Source: Opitutales bacterium
GTDB taxonomy: Bacteria > Verrucomicrobiota > Verrucomicrobiia > Opitutales > Intestinicryptomonadaceae
Length of the DNA stretch: 64,000 nucleotides
Assembly (NCBI GenBank): GCA_015061945.1
Contig: SUVP01000009.1
Coordinates: 54,890 to 118,889, forward strand
Direction: 5' to 3'
Part shown: positions 45,688 through 56,137 of the stretch, one piece after another
Layout of the letters: every line of letters starts with the position of its first letter
Numbering within the stretch: the stretch's first letter is position 1
Notes under the pieces: model-generated
The model's database searches: none
What the model saw: only the letters and a program-made list of their open reading frames with translations
What the model was told of the DNA's origin: nothing
Made by a program: the position numbers and the translations under genes

Positions 45688-46089
45688 ATGGACAGCAGGT
45701 TATTGAATATATCAGAGTCGTTATCTTTGGCGTTGCACTCGCTGAAATGGATATCGCATACAGGGGCTACATTGAGTGCAACGGGGATATCTGAACGCAC
45801 GGGGATGTCGGTAAACCATTTGTCAAAAGTGTTGAGAAAATTGGTCAAAGGCGGAGTTTTGAGTGCTTCAAAAGGTCCGGGAGGTGGGTTTTATCTCACA
45901 GAAAAACAAAGTCAAAAAAAATTGATAGATGTCTATTTGCTCTTTGAAAAGTTGCCGAGCGATAAGGCTTGTATTTACGAAAACCCTTTGTGCGACAAGA
46001 AAAAATGCGTCTTCGGCGGATTGTTATGTAAAATTAACGACGATTTTCTCAACTATTTTAAACAAACTTCTATCGCCGATTTGGGCTGA
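45688..46089 (+). CDS. Rrf2-family regulator with a cysteine cluster
   Basis: 133 aa winged-helix regulator: ISERTGMSVNHLSKVLRKLV is the recognition helix region and GPGGGFYL the wing. Cysteines C95, C102, C107 and C114 (spacing C-x6-C-x4-C-x6-C) could bind an Fe-S cluster as in IscR, NsrR or RsrR, although the spacing differs from IscR (C-x5-C-x5-C). It likely senses NO, iron or redox state. Transcribed in the same direction as the unknown exported protein and the GH51 gene, with 71 bp before the next. Confidence 0.88.
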   Translation: MDSRLLNISESLSLALHSLKWISHTGATLSATGISERTGMSVNHLSKVLRKLVKGGVLSASKGPGGGFYLTEKQSQKKLIDVYLLFEKLPSDKACIYENPLCDKKKCVFGGLLCKINDDFLNYFKQTSIADLG

Positions 46090-46160
46090 TTAAAAAGTTT
46101 GACTTTTTCGCTGGCAGAATGAAAATCTTATCAAGTAGCAAGTTTATTAAAAGGTATTAT

Positions 46161-47108
46161 ATGAAAAAATTATTCTTCTTAAGCACCGTAATGGCAATGG
46201 TTTCAACGTCGTTTTCTATGCAATATTTTGCAGGGAAATATCGACCAGAGGACGAAAGCGGGTATGACTTAAAATGGTCTACATGTACATGGGGCAATAA
46301 CGTAAATTTTGAAACTATGCCCCTCCCAGGAAAACCGGGGCCAAGCGACTATGTCTCAGTTCGTCCAGGGCCAAGATTTAATTTTGAAATCGACGGCAAT
46401 TATACAGTTCATACCTTCAGTTCTTCAGATTCTGCCAGAACTTTTGCAAAAGGTAGAAATCTGAAATTCAGAAAGATGATGAGAGCGTCAATCGCTACTG
46501 GGAACTCATCAACAACTCGTTCTGAATGGGAAAAATGTAATATTGAATGTGGCGGACCACTCGAAATCTCTTTTTGGCAAGAAGCAAGACAAGCTGGTAA
46601 ACTGTTGTTCCTTTTTGACGATACTAAACTTGCTGTCAAAGGCGACTTAACTTGCATAATACCAGCGAATCCTGAAATCGTTAAAAATCAAAATCGTGCT
46701 GGAATAGACTTTACTGTTGTCGGTAATTCAAACATCCTGTTTAACGGCGGAGCAAATATTGACTCTATTATCGCCGACCAAAACGAAGAATGGATGTTCA
46801 AATGGACATTTAAAGAAAAAGAGGGCAAATTGCCTTATGTATTCTTTAATCGCCGTGCTGAATTTGAAAAATGCGATATAGAACTTGTTGTATCGGATAA
46901 AGTTAAAATTGGTGTTTACGGCTTGTTAGAATTCCAAGACAGAAAATCGGGGATAAAAAATCCGCGTTCAGTTGTTATTAATGGCGAAACTTACAAACTT
47001 GGCGACGAATTTAAAATCGGTAAATTAAAAGGAAAATTGTCTTTGGGAGCATTTGGTAAAAGAGATAAGAAAACTGAAAACGATTTAATTCTTACTATTA
47101 GTAAGTAA
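46161..47108 (+). CDS. Exported protein of unknown function, copy B of the family at 18509
   Basis: 315 aa from the ATG at 46161 (AAGG ribosome site; a longer start exists). Signal peptide ends near TSFSM. It keeps the copy A landmarks: CTWGNN, MPLPGKPGPSDYVSVRPG, FKEKEGKLPYVFFNR, GVYGLLEFQD and a C-terminal ENDLILTISK. Divergence between the copies is large, suggesting an old duplication or independent acquisition. No anchoring motif. It ends 15 bp before the GH51 gene, which could suggest a surface or matrix role with glycan breakdown. Function unknown. Confidence 0.65.
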   Translation: MKKLFFLSTVMAMVSTSFSMQYFAGKYRPEDESGYDLKWSTCTWGNNVNFETMPLPGKPGPSDYVSVRPGPRFNFEIDGNYTVHTFSSSDSARTFAKGRNLKFRKMMRASIATGNSSTTRSEWEKCNIECGGPLEISFWQEARQAGKLLFLFDDTKLAVKGDLTCIIPANPEIVKNQNRAGIDFTVVGNSNILFNGGANIDSIIADQNEEWMFKWTFKEKEGKLPYVFFNRRAEFEKCDIELVVSDKVKIGVYGLLEFQDRKSGIKNPRSVVINGETYKLGDEFKIGKLKGKLSLGAFGKRDKKTENDLILTISK

Positions 47109-47123
47109 GTTGCAATTTTAAAT

Positions 47124-49547
47124 ATGGCACTTTTTAAAAATTTAAAAAGTACTCTGATAGCACTTTGTTCCATTTTGGGAACAAGTGCTTTTTCAGATGT
47201 GCAGAAAGAGAATATTTCAGTAGATTGCTCGCAAAAAATAGCAACAGCAACGCCATTTTTGTTCGGAACTTGCCTTGAAGATTTAAATCACGAAGTCTAT
47301 GGTGGTTTGTATGGGCAAATGATTTTTGGTGAACGATTTGAAGAAATATCTACGGACTCTATTTCTAAATATTTTGAAGTAAAACGTGGCAAATGGTCAA
47401 CATTTGAAACTCATACAGAGTGCGAGCCAAATTCTGAAGGTGCAATGTTAATGCTGAAAGAAGACGGCTGGAAAAATTGTGAAGTTTCGTGCGATTTTGG
47501 TAATGGATTTGTCCTACCAATGACGGGAATTTTGCTGAATGCTAAAATTTCGGCTGATGCAAAAGTTGAGTCGGCATATTTTATTCAGGTGCGTTTAAAG
47601 CGCTCAAAACAAGGTGTTTATATCGCAAAAATAATAAATGATAAAGAAAAGCTAATATCGTTAATAGATAAAAATAAACTTGATATAAATGACGATTGGA
47701 ATTCTTTGCGAATAAAAATATCAAAAAAAGAAGGAATGCAAATTTTCTTGAATGGAAAATCTATTTATAAAAATAAAGATTTAACTCCGTTAAAACAAGG
47801 TAGTAAGGTTGCTCTTTTCACAAAATTTATACACGGATATTATAAGAATTTTAAAATAACCGACGGCAATAGAGTGCTATCTGTTCCACTTATGGGAACA
47901 AGTGATTCAAATATAGCCGGTGAGTGGTTTGGAAAAGCATCAAATGGTGGTAATTTTTCATTGTTTGAAATAAATGGTAAAAGAACTCAGGTGCTAACTG
48001 GTACAAATAGTAAATCGCAAGCGAAAATTTCAAATAAAGGTGTCTTTGGTAAGATATGTCTCGACAACGACTTAACTTATGAAGGTTATGTCATAATGAA
48101 AGCTAATACTGAAAATGCGAAAATATCTGTTGGGGCAACTGACGATTTTTCAGAATGTAAGCTTGTCGATGGAAAAGTTGATGACGAAAATTTAAAAAAA
48201 TACACTTTTACACTAACTTCTAAAAAAAGAGGGAAATCTTTTGGTAATTTTTATATAAAATTAGAGGGGCAAGGATGCGTATATTTGTCTCAAGTAAATT
48301 TACAACCGCAAAAAAAGTGGAATGGCGTAAATGTTAGACATGATATTGCGGACAAAATGGTACAAAGCGGAATTAAACTTGTTCGTTTTGGTGGAACAAT
48401 GGTGAATAACCCACAATACAAATTTAAATCTATGTTACCTTCACCTGAAGATAGAAAGACCTTTAAAGGTTTTTGGTATAGATATACGTCGTTAGGTTTT
48501 GGTATTGTGGAATTTGTAAAATTTTGCAAATCAGCTGGCTTTGAGCCTATTTTTGCGGTCAATATCGAAGAAAATCCACAAGATGTTGCCGATATGATTG
48601 AATACTTTAATGGTTCGATAAATACCAAAATGGGAGCACTTCGAGCATCGCATGGCAGAAAAGAACCGTATGGATTAAAATATGTCGAAATTGGTAACGA
48701 AGAACTTATAGGTCGACCAGATGATGCAAAGGGATATGCCTATTATGTAGAAAGGTTTAAGATATTGCAAAAGGCTATGTCAGAAAAAGATAAGAATTTA
48801 AAATTTATTTCTGCTGGCTGGTTTGCTGAAACAGAAGCAGTAAAAAAGGCTTTTCTTGAACTGGACGGAATATGCGATTTTTGGGACGTTCATCCAAATG
48901 CAAATTCACTCGATGCGGGTGTAAAAGTCGCAAAAACTATAAATCATATAAAAGAGTGTTTCAAAAAATGGAAAAAGAATCACAAAATGAAGTTGATGAT
49001 TCTTGAAGAAAATGGTTCAAGGTGCGATATGCAAAGAGCACTTGGACATTCGGGAATTTTATCGGCTGTTAGAAATAATATGGATTTTGTTATAACAACT
49101 TGTCCAGCAAATGCTTTGCAAGCTGGTAATGGTAAAAATTTTAACGGATGGAATCAAGGGCAGATACATTTTGACGAAAAATCTGTTTGGGGAACTCCAC
49201 CATATTATATTCAGCGTATGAATGTTGAAAACTTTTTGCCAAGAGTTGTGAAAACATCTGAACAGAAAAACCTAATCATATCGGCATCGACAAATGAAAA
49301 GAATTCAGATTTAGCGATTTATATTACTAACCCAACTTCATCATGGGTGCGTTCAAAGATAAATGTTTCTAATTTTAAAGGCGATTTAAAGTCGGCTAAA
49401 ATTTGGGAACTATATGGAAATCCGACAGATACAAATACGGCAGACAATCAGAAAAATATTGCTCCAACTGTGAGAATGGAAAGTTTTGACAAAGATGTGC
49501 AGATTGATTTCCGCCCTTATTCGCACACAATCCTACGGTTTAATTAA
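47124..49547 (+). CDS. Exported alpha-L-arabinofuranosidase, GH51-like
   Basis: 807 aa; signal peptide (about 1-23, ending GTSAF). The first 25-400 residues hold an opening strand of the catalytic domain (FLFGTCLEDLNHEVYGGLYGQ), an inserted concanavalin-like domain and a carbohydrate-binding-type domain. The TIM barrel continues with IKLVRFGGTMVNN, the acid/base motif KYVEIGNEELIG and the nucleophile motif LMILEENGSRCD. A C-terminal beta-sandwich ends it. Removes L-arabinose from arabinan or arabinoxylan. Complete gene, separate terminator after it. Confidence 0.85.
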   Translation: MALFKNLKSTLIALCSILGTSAFSDVQKENISVDCSQKIATATPFLFGTCLEDLNHEVYGGLYGQMIFGERFEEISTDSISKYFEVKRGKWSTFETHTECEPNSEGAMLMLKEDGWKNCEVSCDFGNGFVLPMTGILLNAKISADAKVESAYFIQVRLKRSKQGVYIAKIINDKEKLISLIDKNKLDINDDWNSLRIKISKKEGMQIFLNGKSIYKNKDLTPLKQGSKVALFTKFIHGYYKNFKITDGNRVLSVPLMGTSDSNIAGEWFGKASNGGNFSLFEINGKRTQVLTGTNSKSQAKISNKGVFGKICLDNDLTYEGYVIMKANTENAKISVGATDDFSECKLVDGKVDDENLKKYTFTLTSKKRGKSFGNFYIKLEGQGCVYLSQVNLQPQKKWNGVNVRHDIADKMVQSGIKLVRFGGTMVNNPQYKFKSMLPSPEDRKTFKGFWYRYTSLGFGIVEFVKFCKSAGFEPIFAVNIEENPQDVADMIEYFNGSINTKMGALRASHGRKEPYGLKYVEIGNEELIGRPDDAKGYAYYVERFKILQKAMSEKDKNLKFISAGWFAETEAVKKAFLELDGICDFWDVHPNANSLDAGVKVAKTINHIKECFKKWKKNHKMKLMILEENGSRCDMQRALGHSGILSAVRNNMDFVITTCPANALQAGNGKNFNGWNQGQIHFDEKSVWGTPPYYIQRMNVENFLPRVVKTSEQKNLIISASTNEKNSDLAIYITNPTSSWVRSKINVSNFKGDLKSAKIWELYGNPTDTNTADNQKNIAPTVRMESFDKDVQIDFRPYSHTILRFN

Positions 49548-49568
49548 AATTTTAGGACGCTCGGACAC

Positions 49569-49599
49569 AAAAAAATCCCGCAATTGCGGGATTTTTTTG
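49569..49599. terminator. Bidirectional intrinsic terminator
   Basis: Perfect palindrome AAAAAATCCCGCAATTGCGGGATTTTTT between the convergent GH51 gene and atpC. Confidence 0.9.
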
Positions 49600-49606
49600 T
49601 GAAAAC

Positions 49607-50025
49607 TTAGCTTTTTCTTTTCGCTTTAGCAAGCATTTGTGCGATTGTAAAACGTGCAACCGATTGGAGTCGCTCAAGTTCTTCTTCGCTAATTTTATTT
49701 TTCTTACCTTCTTCTACTGCCTTGAGAGCATCTTGCTTTGCTTTCTCTATGTCGTTGATATTTAGTGTGTCAACGTTTATTGCAGCTTCTGTTAGAACTG
49801 AAACAACATCGCCCATAATTCTTGCATAACCCTTATCGATAGCGATGTTTTCTTCTTTTCCAGAATATTTAACACCAACTGCTCCAGCTTCAAGGATGGT
49901 TATCAATGGAACGTGTCCTGACAATATCTCTATTTCACCGTTAGAAGCTGGCAACACGACAGAATCGACATCATTGTTGTGCCACACAATGCCGTCTGGG
50001 GTGACGATTTCAAGCGAAAGTGCCA

Positions 50026-50026
<1 letters not shown>
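49607..50026 (-). CDS. atpC: ATP synthase epsilon subunit
   Basis: 139 aa. N-terminal beta sandwich (LEIVTPDGIVWHNNDVDSVV, GEIEILSGHVPLITILEAG) and C-terminal helical hairpin (IEKAKQDALKAVEEGKK). Central-stalk subunit that couples and can inhibit the F1 motor. Its start overlaps the atpD stop by 1 bp (TAATG). Last gene of atpBEFHADGC. Confidence 0.94.
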
Positions 50027-51474
<1,448 letters not shown>

Positions 51475-52371
51475 TTAGCTATTGTTATCCATTGCCTGTG
51501 ATGCTGCGGCAAGTTCGAGAATTTCTGTTGTAATTGCTTCTTGTCGAGCTTTATTATACTCGATTGTAAGAGTTTTTACAAGGGCATCAGCGTTGTCGCT
51601 TGCCGATTTCATTGCGACCATTCGTGCCGAGTGTTCCGACGCTTTTGCATCGAGTGCAATATGATACAACGCTTGTTTGATGTAGAACGATGGGAGTTCA
51701 TCGAGAATTTCTTTTGGCGATGGCTCAAAAACAAATTCGCGGGAATCTTCTGGTCGCTCGAGCGTTTTATCAAGCTTATAAGTCTTACGCAAGCGTTGGA
51801 TAAATTCCTCTAAATCATCAACTGGAGCGATTTTTACAAAGGTTGGCTCTTGTTTTAATGTGTTGATAAACAATGGATAAAGAACTTCAATACTCCCGAT
51901 GTCGCCCTGCTCTTTTGCGAGTTTCATTGCGAAATCTGCAATCTTGCGAACTTCAGAAAAATTGACGTGATCGCTCAAAGAGAATTGAGCTTTGAGCGTT
52001 TTACCGAGTCGGGCAATGAATCTTGCGGCTCTTGCTCCGATTGCGATAAATTCCGCAGGCTCATCTATTTCGCAAATTGTTTTGAACAAATTTGTGTTGA
52101 GTGGTCCGCAAAGACCTTTATCGGTTGAGAAAACTATGATAAGGCGTTTTGATGTTCCCGTTTTGGAAATTTTTGACGACATCATTGTGCCGATTTTTTC
52201 CATAACAGTTTCGGTCATATCCATCAAAAGTGTTGCGTATGCTCTGCCATTTTCGGCTGATTGTTGTGCTTTTCGCATTTTTGATGCGGCAACAAGTTCC
52301 ATAGCATGAGTTATTTGCCCCGTGCCTTTAACCGCTTTGATGCGGTTTCTGATTTCTCTCATTCCTTTCAT
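51475..52371 (-). CDS. atpG: ATP synthase gamma subunit
   Basis: 298 aa rotor shaft subunit. N-terminal helix MREIRNRIKAVKGTGQITHAMELVAASKMRKAQ and C-terminal helix SASDNADALVKTLTIEYNKARQEAITTEI, together the coiled coil, flank a Rossmann-like part with LIIVFSTDKGLCGPLNTNLFK. Normal length for the family. It begins 9 bp after atpA. Confidence 0.95.
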   Translation of the reverse strand: MKGMREIRNRIKAVKGTGQITHAMELVAASKMRKAQQSAENGRAYATLLMDMTETVMEKIGTMMSSKISKTGTSKRLIIVFSTDKGLCGPLNTNLFKTICEIDEPAEFIAIGARAARFIARLGKTLKAQFSLSDHVNFSEVRKIADFAMKLAKEQGDIGSIEVLYPLFINTLKQEPTFVKIAPVDDLEEFIQRLRKTYKLDKTLERPEDSREFVFEPSPKEILDELPSFYIKQALYHIALDAKASEHSARMVAMKSASDNADALVKTLTIEYNKARQEAITTEILELAAASQAMDNNS

Positions 52372-52380
52372 TTGCTCGCC

Positions 52381-53913
52381 TTATGCAAATGTTTTACGCC
52401 AATCGTCGCACATCGATTTCAATTCGCTTGCGAGGTCGTCGGAAATAACTTTTTCTTTGATAATTTTATCGGCAGTTGCTTTACCGCGTGTTGATACAAA
52501 AGTTTCCAAGCTCTTTTCGGCTTCTCCGATTTTCTTTGTATCGATATCGTCGAAATATCCGTTTTGCAAAGCCCACAAAATTGCGACTTCAATTTCAACT
52601 GGCTTTGGCGAATTATTATTTTGCTTGAGAATTTCAACGAGGCGGTCGCCTTTATCGATAATCGATTTTGTGCGTGCGTCGAGGTCTGAACCGAATTGAG
52701 CAAATGCGGCAAGTTCTTTATATTGAGCGTATTCACCTTTGAGCTTACCTGCAACTTGCTTAAACGCTTTCATTTGTGCCGATGAACCTACGCGAGAAAC
52801 TGAGATGCCTACTGAAATAGCTGGGCGTACACCTTGGTTGAAAAGGTCGGTTTCGAGGAAGATTTGTCCATCGGTAATAGAAATTACGTTTGTTGGGATG
52901 TATGCTGAAACGTCGCCTTGTTGAGTTTCGATAATTGGCAACGCCGTAAGCGAGCCACCACCGTTTTGGTCGTTCAAGCGAGCTGAACGTTCGAGCAACT
53001 TTGAGTGCAAATAGAAGACGTCGCCAGGGTAAGCTTCACGTCCTGACGGGCGTTTCAAAAGCAACGATACTTGGCGATATGCGGCAGCGTGTTTTGAAAG
53101 ATCATCATACACGATGAGTGCGTCCATACCATTTTGCATAAACCATTCGCCCATTGCACAACCAGAGTATGGGGCTATATAAAGGTTTGCAGCATTTTCG
53201 GAAGCACTTGCTGATACGATAATTGTGTATTCCAACGCACCATGTTTTTCCAAAAGTTGAATTGTGCGTGCGATATTTGCGTTTTTCTGACCGATTGCGA
53301 CGTAAATCGAATATACAGGACGGAAATCTGGGTCGCCCGATGCGAGACCTTCACGATTGATTCTCGCCTGATTGATAATTGTATCGAGTGCGATTGATGT
53401 CTTACCTGTGCAACGGTCGCCGATGATAAGTTCGCGTTGTCCTCGACCTATCGGAATCATTGCATCGACTTCCAAGATACCTGTTTGTAATGGCTGATTA
53501 ACTGAACGACGTGGGAGAATCCCTGGAGCGATTTTTTCAACAGGATAATATTCGTCGCATTTAATTTCTCCCTTGCCGTCGATTGGGCGACCGAGAACGT
53601 CGACGACTCTTCCGAGCAAGTTTTTACCAACTGGAACGCTCAAAAGTTTGCCAGTTGTCTTGCCTTCGTCGCCTTCATTGAGGGTTGTTGCGTCGCCAAG
53701 CATAACACAGCCGACTTCGTCTTCGCCCAAATTAAGAGCGATTCCAAAGACGCCATTCTTGAAACTTATCATTTCGTTATACATTGCGTCGCTAAGTCCG
53801 TCAAGGCGTGCTACGCCGTCGGCAAATGCGGTGATTTTACCCACGTTGCTTTTGCTTCCTTGTGCCTTGATTTCTTTTATACGCGAGCTTATCTCGTTGA
53901 GTATGTCATTCAT
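52381..53913 (-). CDS. atpA: ATP synthase alpha subunit
   Basis: 510 aa from the ATG at 53913 (a longer reading runs back into atpH). Non-catalytic nucleotide-binding F1 subunit. P-loop reads GDRCTGKT; the usual GDRQTGKT glutamine is Cys. The arginine-finger region VSRVGSSAQ and the SDEL-like neighbours are intact. N-terminus [16 protein letters not shown] binds the delta subunit. It begins 5 bp after atpH. Confidence 0.96.
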   Translation of the reverse strand: MNDILNEISSRIKEIKAQGSKSNVGKITAFADGVARLDGLSDAMYNEMISFKNGVFGIALNLGEDEVGCVMLGDATTLNEGDEGKTTGKLLSVPVGKNLLGRVVDVLGRPIDGKGEIKCDEYYPVEKIAPGILPRRSVNQPLQTGILEVDAMIPIGRGQRELIIGDRCTGKTSIALDTIINQARINREGLASGDPDFRPVYSIYVAIGQKNANIARTIQLLEKHGALEYTIIVSASASENAANLYIAPYSGCAMGEWFMQNGMDALIVYDDLSKHAAAYRQVSLLLKRPSGREAYPGDVFYLHSKLLERSARLNDQNGGGSLTALPIIETQQGDVSAYIPTNVISITDGQIFLETDLFNQGVRPAISVGISVSRVGSSAQMKAFKQVAGKLKGEYAQYKELAAFAQFGSDLDARTKSIIDKGDRLVEILKQNNNSPKPVEIEVAILWALQNGYFDDIDTKKIGEAEKSLETFVSTRGKATADKIIKEKVISDDLASELKSMCDDWRKTFA

Positions 53914-53918
53914 TGTTC

Positions 53919-54314
53919 TTAAATATTTTTTTGTGTGTTCGGGCGTAATGTGCCGATTGCTGAAATGGTCGTGTATTCCCAAATTTTATCGGCACAAGTG
54001 ATTTTTACTCCGCCGAGAAGTTCTTTATTGATAACTTTTGTAAGGCGAATATTTTTGCGTCCTGTTTGTTCAAACACGAAGTTTTCAAGCTCTTTAAAAT
54101 CGGCTTCGGTTATGTCGCCCGAGATTTCCACAAGGGCTTCTTCTCTCGCCAAGATTGGCTTGAGTGCTTTCATATATGCACGGAGCATCGAGAGTTTGCG
54201 AGTTTGCGGTGCATTTTGGTCGATATAATCGCACACTGCTTGCACACGTTTAGAATCAACCGTACCGTTTTCGCCGATTGATTCTTTTACAAACAACTTT
54301 GTTTGCTTTCTCAC
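53919..54314 (-). CDS. atpH: ATP synthase delta subunit, short form
   Basis: 131 aa; usual length about 175-180. The C-terminal domain is recognisable ([40 protein letters not shown]), while the N-terminal six-helix bundle, which holds the alpha subunits' tips in other bacteria, is reduced to about 60 residues with no typical A-x-x-Y-A-x-A-L start. No extra upstream frame can restore it, because atpF ends 2 bp before the start. This could be a lineage form with a reduced stator cap. Context makes the assignment secure. Confidence 0.85.
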   Translation of the reverse strand: MRKQTKLFVKESIGENGTVDSKRVQAVCDYIDQNAPQTRKLSMLRAYMKALKPILAREEALVEISGDITEADFKELENFVFEQTGRKNIRLTKVINKELLGGVKITCADKIWEYTTISAIGTLRPNTQKNI

Positions 54315-54315
54315 G

Positions 54316-54852
54316 TTATTTCTTTAGCTCCTTTGAAGCGATACTTGCGAGTTCACTTCGTTGCTGATCTGTCAAAACTTTTCCGATTACTGCTTCGGTT
54401 GCTTCGGCCACCAAACCAGATAATTCAGACTTAAGCTCTTCTTTCATCTTGAGCTTGTCGCGTTCGAGCTGTTCTTCGTTGCGTTGACGTATTTCTGTCG
54501 CTTTCGCAGACGCTTCGCGTGTTGCGTCTTCGATAGTTTGCTTTGCGTCGTCGCGTGCCGATTTCAAGATTTTTGATGCTTCAGCGATTGCTTCAGCTGT
54601 CTTTTTATCGGCTTCGGCTTGTGCTGATGCGAGGCGTTCTTTTGCATCCTTTGCATCTTGCAAACCTTGTTCGATTTCTTGCTTTCGCTTATCAGATGCC
54701 TTAATGACAGGCTTAAAGACAAACCAATACAACGCCGTTGCAACGATTGCAAACGACACCCCTTGGCTTATCAATAATTGCCACTCGACACCAAACTGCT
54801 CGAGGAAATTTAGCGGATTTCCGCCCGCTGCAAATATTGCGGACATTGCCAA
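54316..54852 (-). CDS. atpF: ATP synthase b subunit
   Basis: 178 aa peripheral stalk. One membrane helix (about 22-45, WQLLISQGVSFAIVATALYWFVF) followed by a long charged coiled coil (KASDKRKQEIEQGLQDAKDAK onward) and an LTDQQRSELASIASKEL end. Single b gene, so a homodimeric stalk. 2 bp before atpH. Confidence 0.94.
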   Translation of the reverse strand: MAMSAIFAAGGNPLNFLEQFGVEWQLLISQGVSFAIVATALYWFVFKPVIKASDKRKQEIEQGLQDAKDAKERLASAQAEADKKTAEAIAEASKILKSARDDAKQTIEDATREASAKATEIRQRNEEQLERDKLKMKEELKSELSGLVAEATEAVIGKVLTDQQRSELASIASKELKK

Positions 54853-54862
54853 AATTTAAAAA

Positions 54863-55093
54863 TTATTTTCCCAAGAAGAGTGCGTAGAATGCAACAGCTT
54901 CAGCAAGAGCCATTCCGAGAATGCCCAATACCATAATCTTACCGAATGCTCCTGGGTTGCGTCCTACTGCGTCAACCGATTTCATTCCAACCATAGCTAC
55001 ACCAAGTGCTGCACCCAAGCAACCGAGAGCACCTTGAATGCTACCGCTAATCGATCCCATTTGATTTACTGCATCTGCCAATATGTTCATCAT
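54863..55093 (-). CDS. atpE: ATP synthase c subunit (proton type)
   Basis: 76 aa, two membrane helices. Gly-rich first helix (IQGALGCLGAALGVAMVG), polar loop VGRNPGA and second helix with the ion-binding carboxylate E65 in GMALAEAVAFYALF. No polar residue follows the Glu and no Gln sits in the first helix, so the sodium signature (Q-x-x-x, ES/ET) is missing; H+ coupling is likely. Located in the membrane ring. Confidence 0.93.
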   Translation of the reverse strand: MMNILADAVNQMGSISGSIQGALGCLGAALGVAMVGMKSVDAVGRNPGAFGKIMVLGILGMALAEAVAFYALFLGK

Positions 55094-55129
55094 ATCTTTA
55101 TCTTTTGTTTAATGTTAATTTGTTGAAAT

Positions 55130-56017
55130 TTACTCGTGTTCTTCGTGTCCTGTTAGAAGTCCTATATAAACTGCCGTCAGAAGCGAAAAAAGGAATGCTT
55201 GAATCAGCCCGATTAACATTTCGAGCAGATAGAATGGTATCGGGATTATCCACGACGCCCAGCGAGGTAGGTCGATTGCCAAGTGGTGCATATTTTCGAG
55301 CAAAACTTCGCCACCAAAATTGTTCCCAAACAAACGGAACGAAAGCGATAGCAAACGCATCAAAATAGACACAATATCAATACAACCTACTGCAAAAAAT
55401 ACGAAAAATAGCGAGAAATATATCGGAAGTGCGATTTCTTTCTTATCTGCCTTATTGCCGAATGTGTCTTTCAAAAATCCTTTTAGCCCTACATATTTGC
55501 CTACAAAATAAATCCATGCAACAAATGATATTATTGCGAGTGCGAGAGTTGTGTTCAAGTCGGTATTAGCTGGACGCAAAAATGGGACGAATTTTGTTGT
55601 GCCGTCGGCTTGTTGTTCTAATCCGATTGAGCCAACTCCTGGGAGCAATCCGCTCCAATTCATTATCAAGATATATGAGAAAAAGCCGAGCAAAAGTGGG
55701 AATGCCCCTTTAAATGCTTTTTCGCCCATAAGTGGTTCAAAAATTCCACGGAGTCCGTCGATTATACTTTCTATTATTTGTTGACCACAACTTGGTACAA
55801 GTTTTGCACCTTTCCAGATTAAAAGGCGGAATAAGATTATAATTACCGCTGTGAAAATCCAAGTAGTAAACATTGAATTTGTTATCGGAAGTCCGTAAAT
55901 ATCAAATAGGTAATCTGCTTTTACGCTTGAAGCAAATGTAGCCGATGCACCATAGAGTTGTGCACATGCTAACAACACGGAAATTTTTAATACTTTTCCA
56001 AAATTACAGAATTTCAT
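55130..56017 (-). CDS. atpB: ATP synthase a subunit
   Basis: 295 aa from the ATG at 56017 (a TTG start at 56047 is possible). N-terminal hydrophobic stretch (about 10-30) resembles a signal peptide, as in several PVC/Bacteroidetes homologues. Five to six membrane helices; essential Arg in LLSLSFRLFGNNFGGEVLLEN and the conserved Gln/His in the last helix (IPFYLLEMLIGLIQAFLF). First gene of the operon; atpI is not present upstream. Confidence 0.93.
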   Translation of the reverse strand: MKFCNFGKVLKISVLLACAQLYGASATFASSVKADYLFDIYGLPITNSMFTTWIFTAVIIILFRLLIWKGAKLVPSCGQQIIESIIDGLRGIFEPLMGEKAFKGAFPLLLGFFSYILIMNWSGLLPGVGSIGLEQQADGTTKFVPFLRPANTDLNTTLALAIISFVAWIYFVGKYVGLKGFLKDTFGNKADKKEIALPIYFSLFFVFFAVGCIDIVSILMRLLSLSFRLFGNNFGGEVLLENMHHLAIDLPRWASWIIPIPFYLLEMLIGLIQAFLFSLLTAVYIGLLTGHEEHE

Positions 56018-56079
56018 TTTCAGCAATATACACTCAATTTTTCTCAAACTTTTGTCAACATCAATCGGAACAATTTTTC

Positions 56080-56113
56080 AAAAAAAAGAATCTCCCGTAA
56101 ATTTGGGAGATTC
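56080..56113 (-). terminator. Terminator of the GH20-like gene
   Basis: Stem GAATCTCCC / GGGAGATTC, loop of 8, followed on the minus strand by T-rich sequence, 25 bp after the stop of the GH20-like gene. Confidence 0.8.
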
Positions 56114-56137
56114 CATTTGCTCAAATTTATGCAATTT

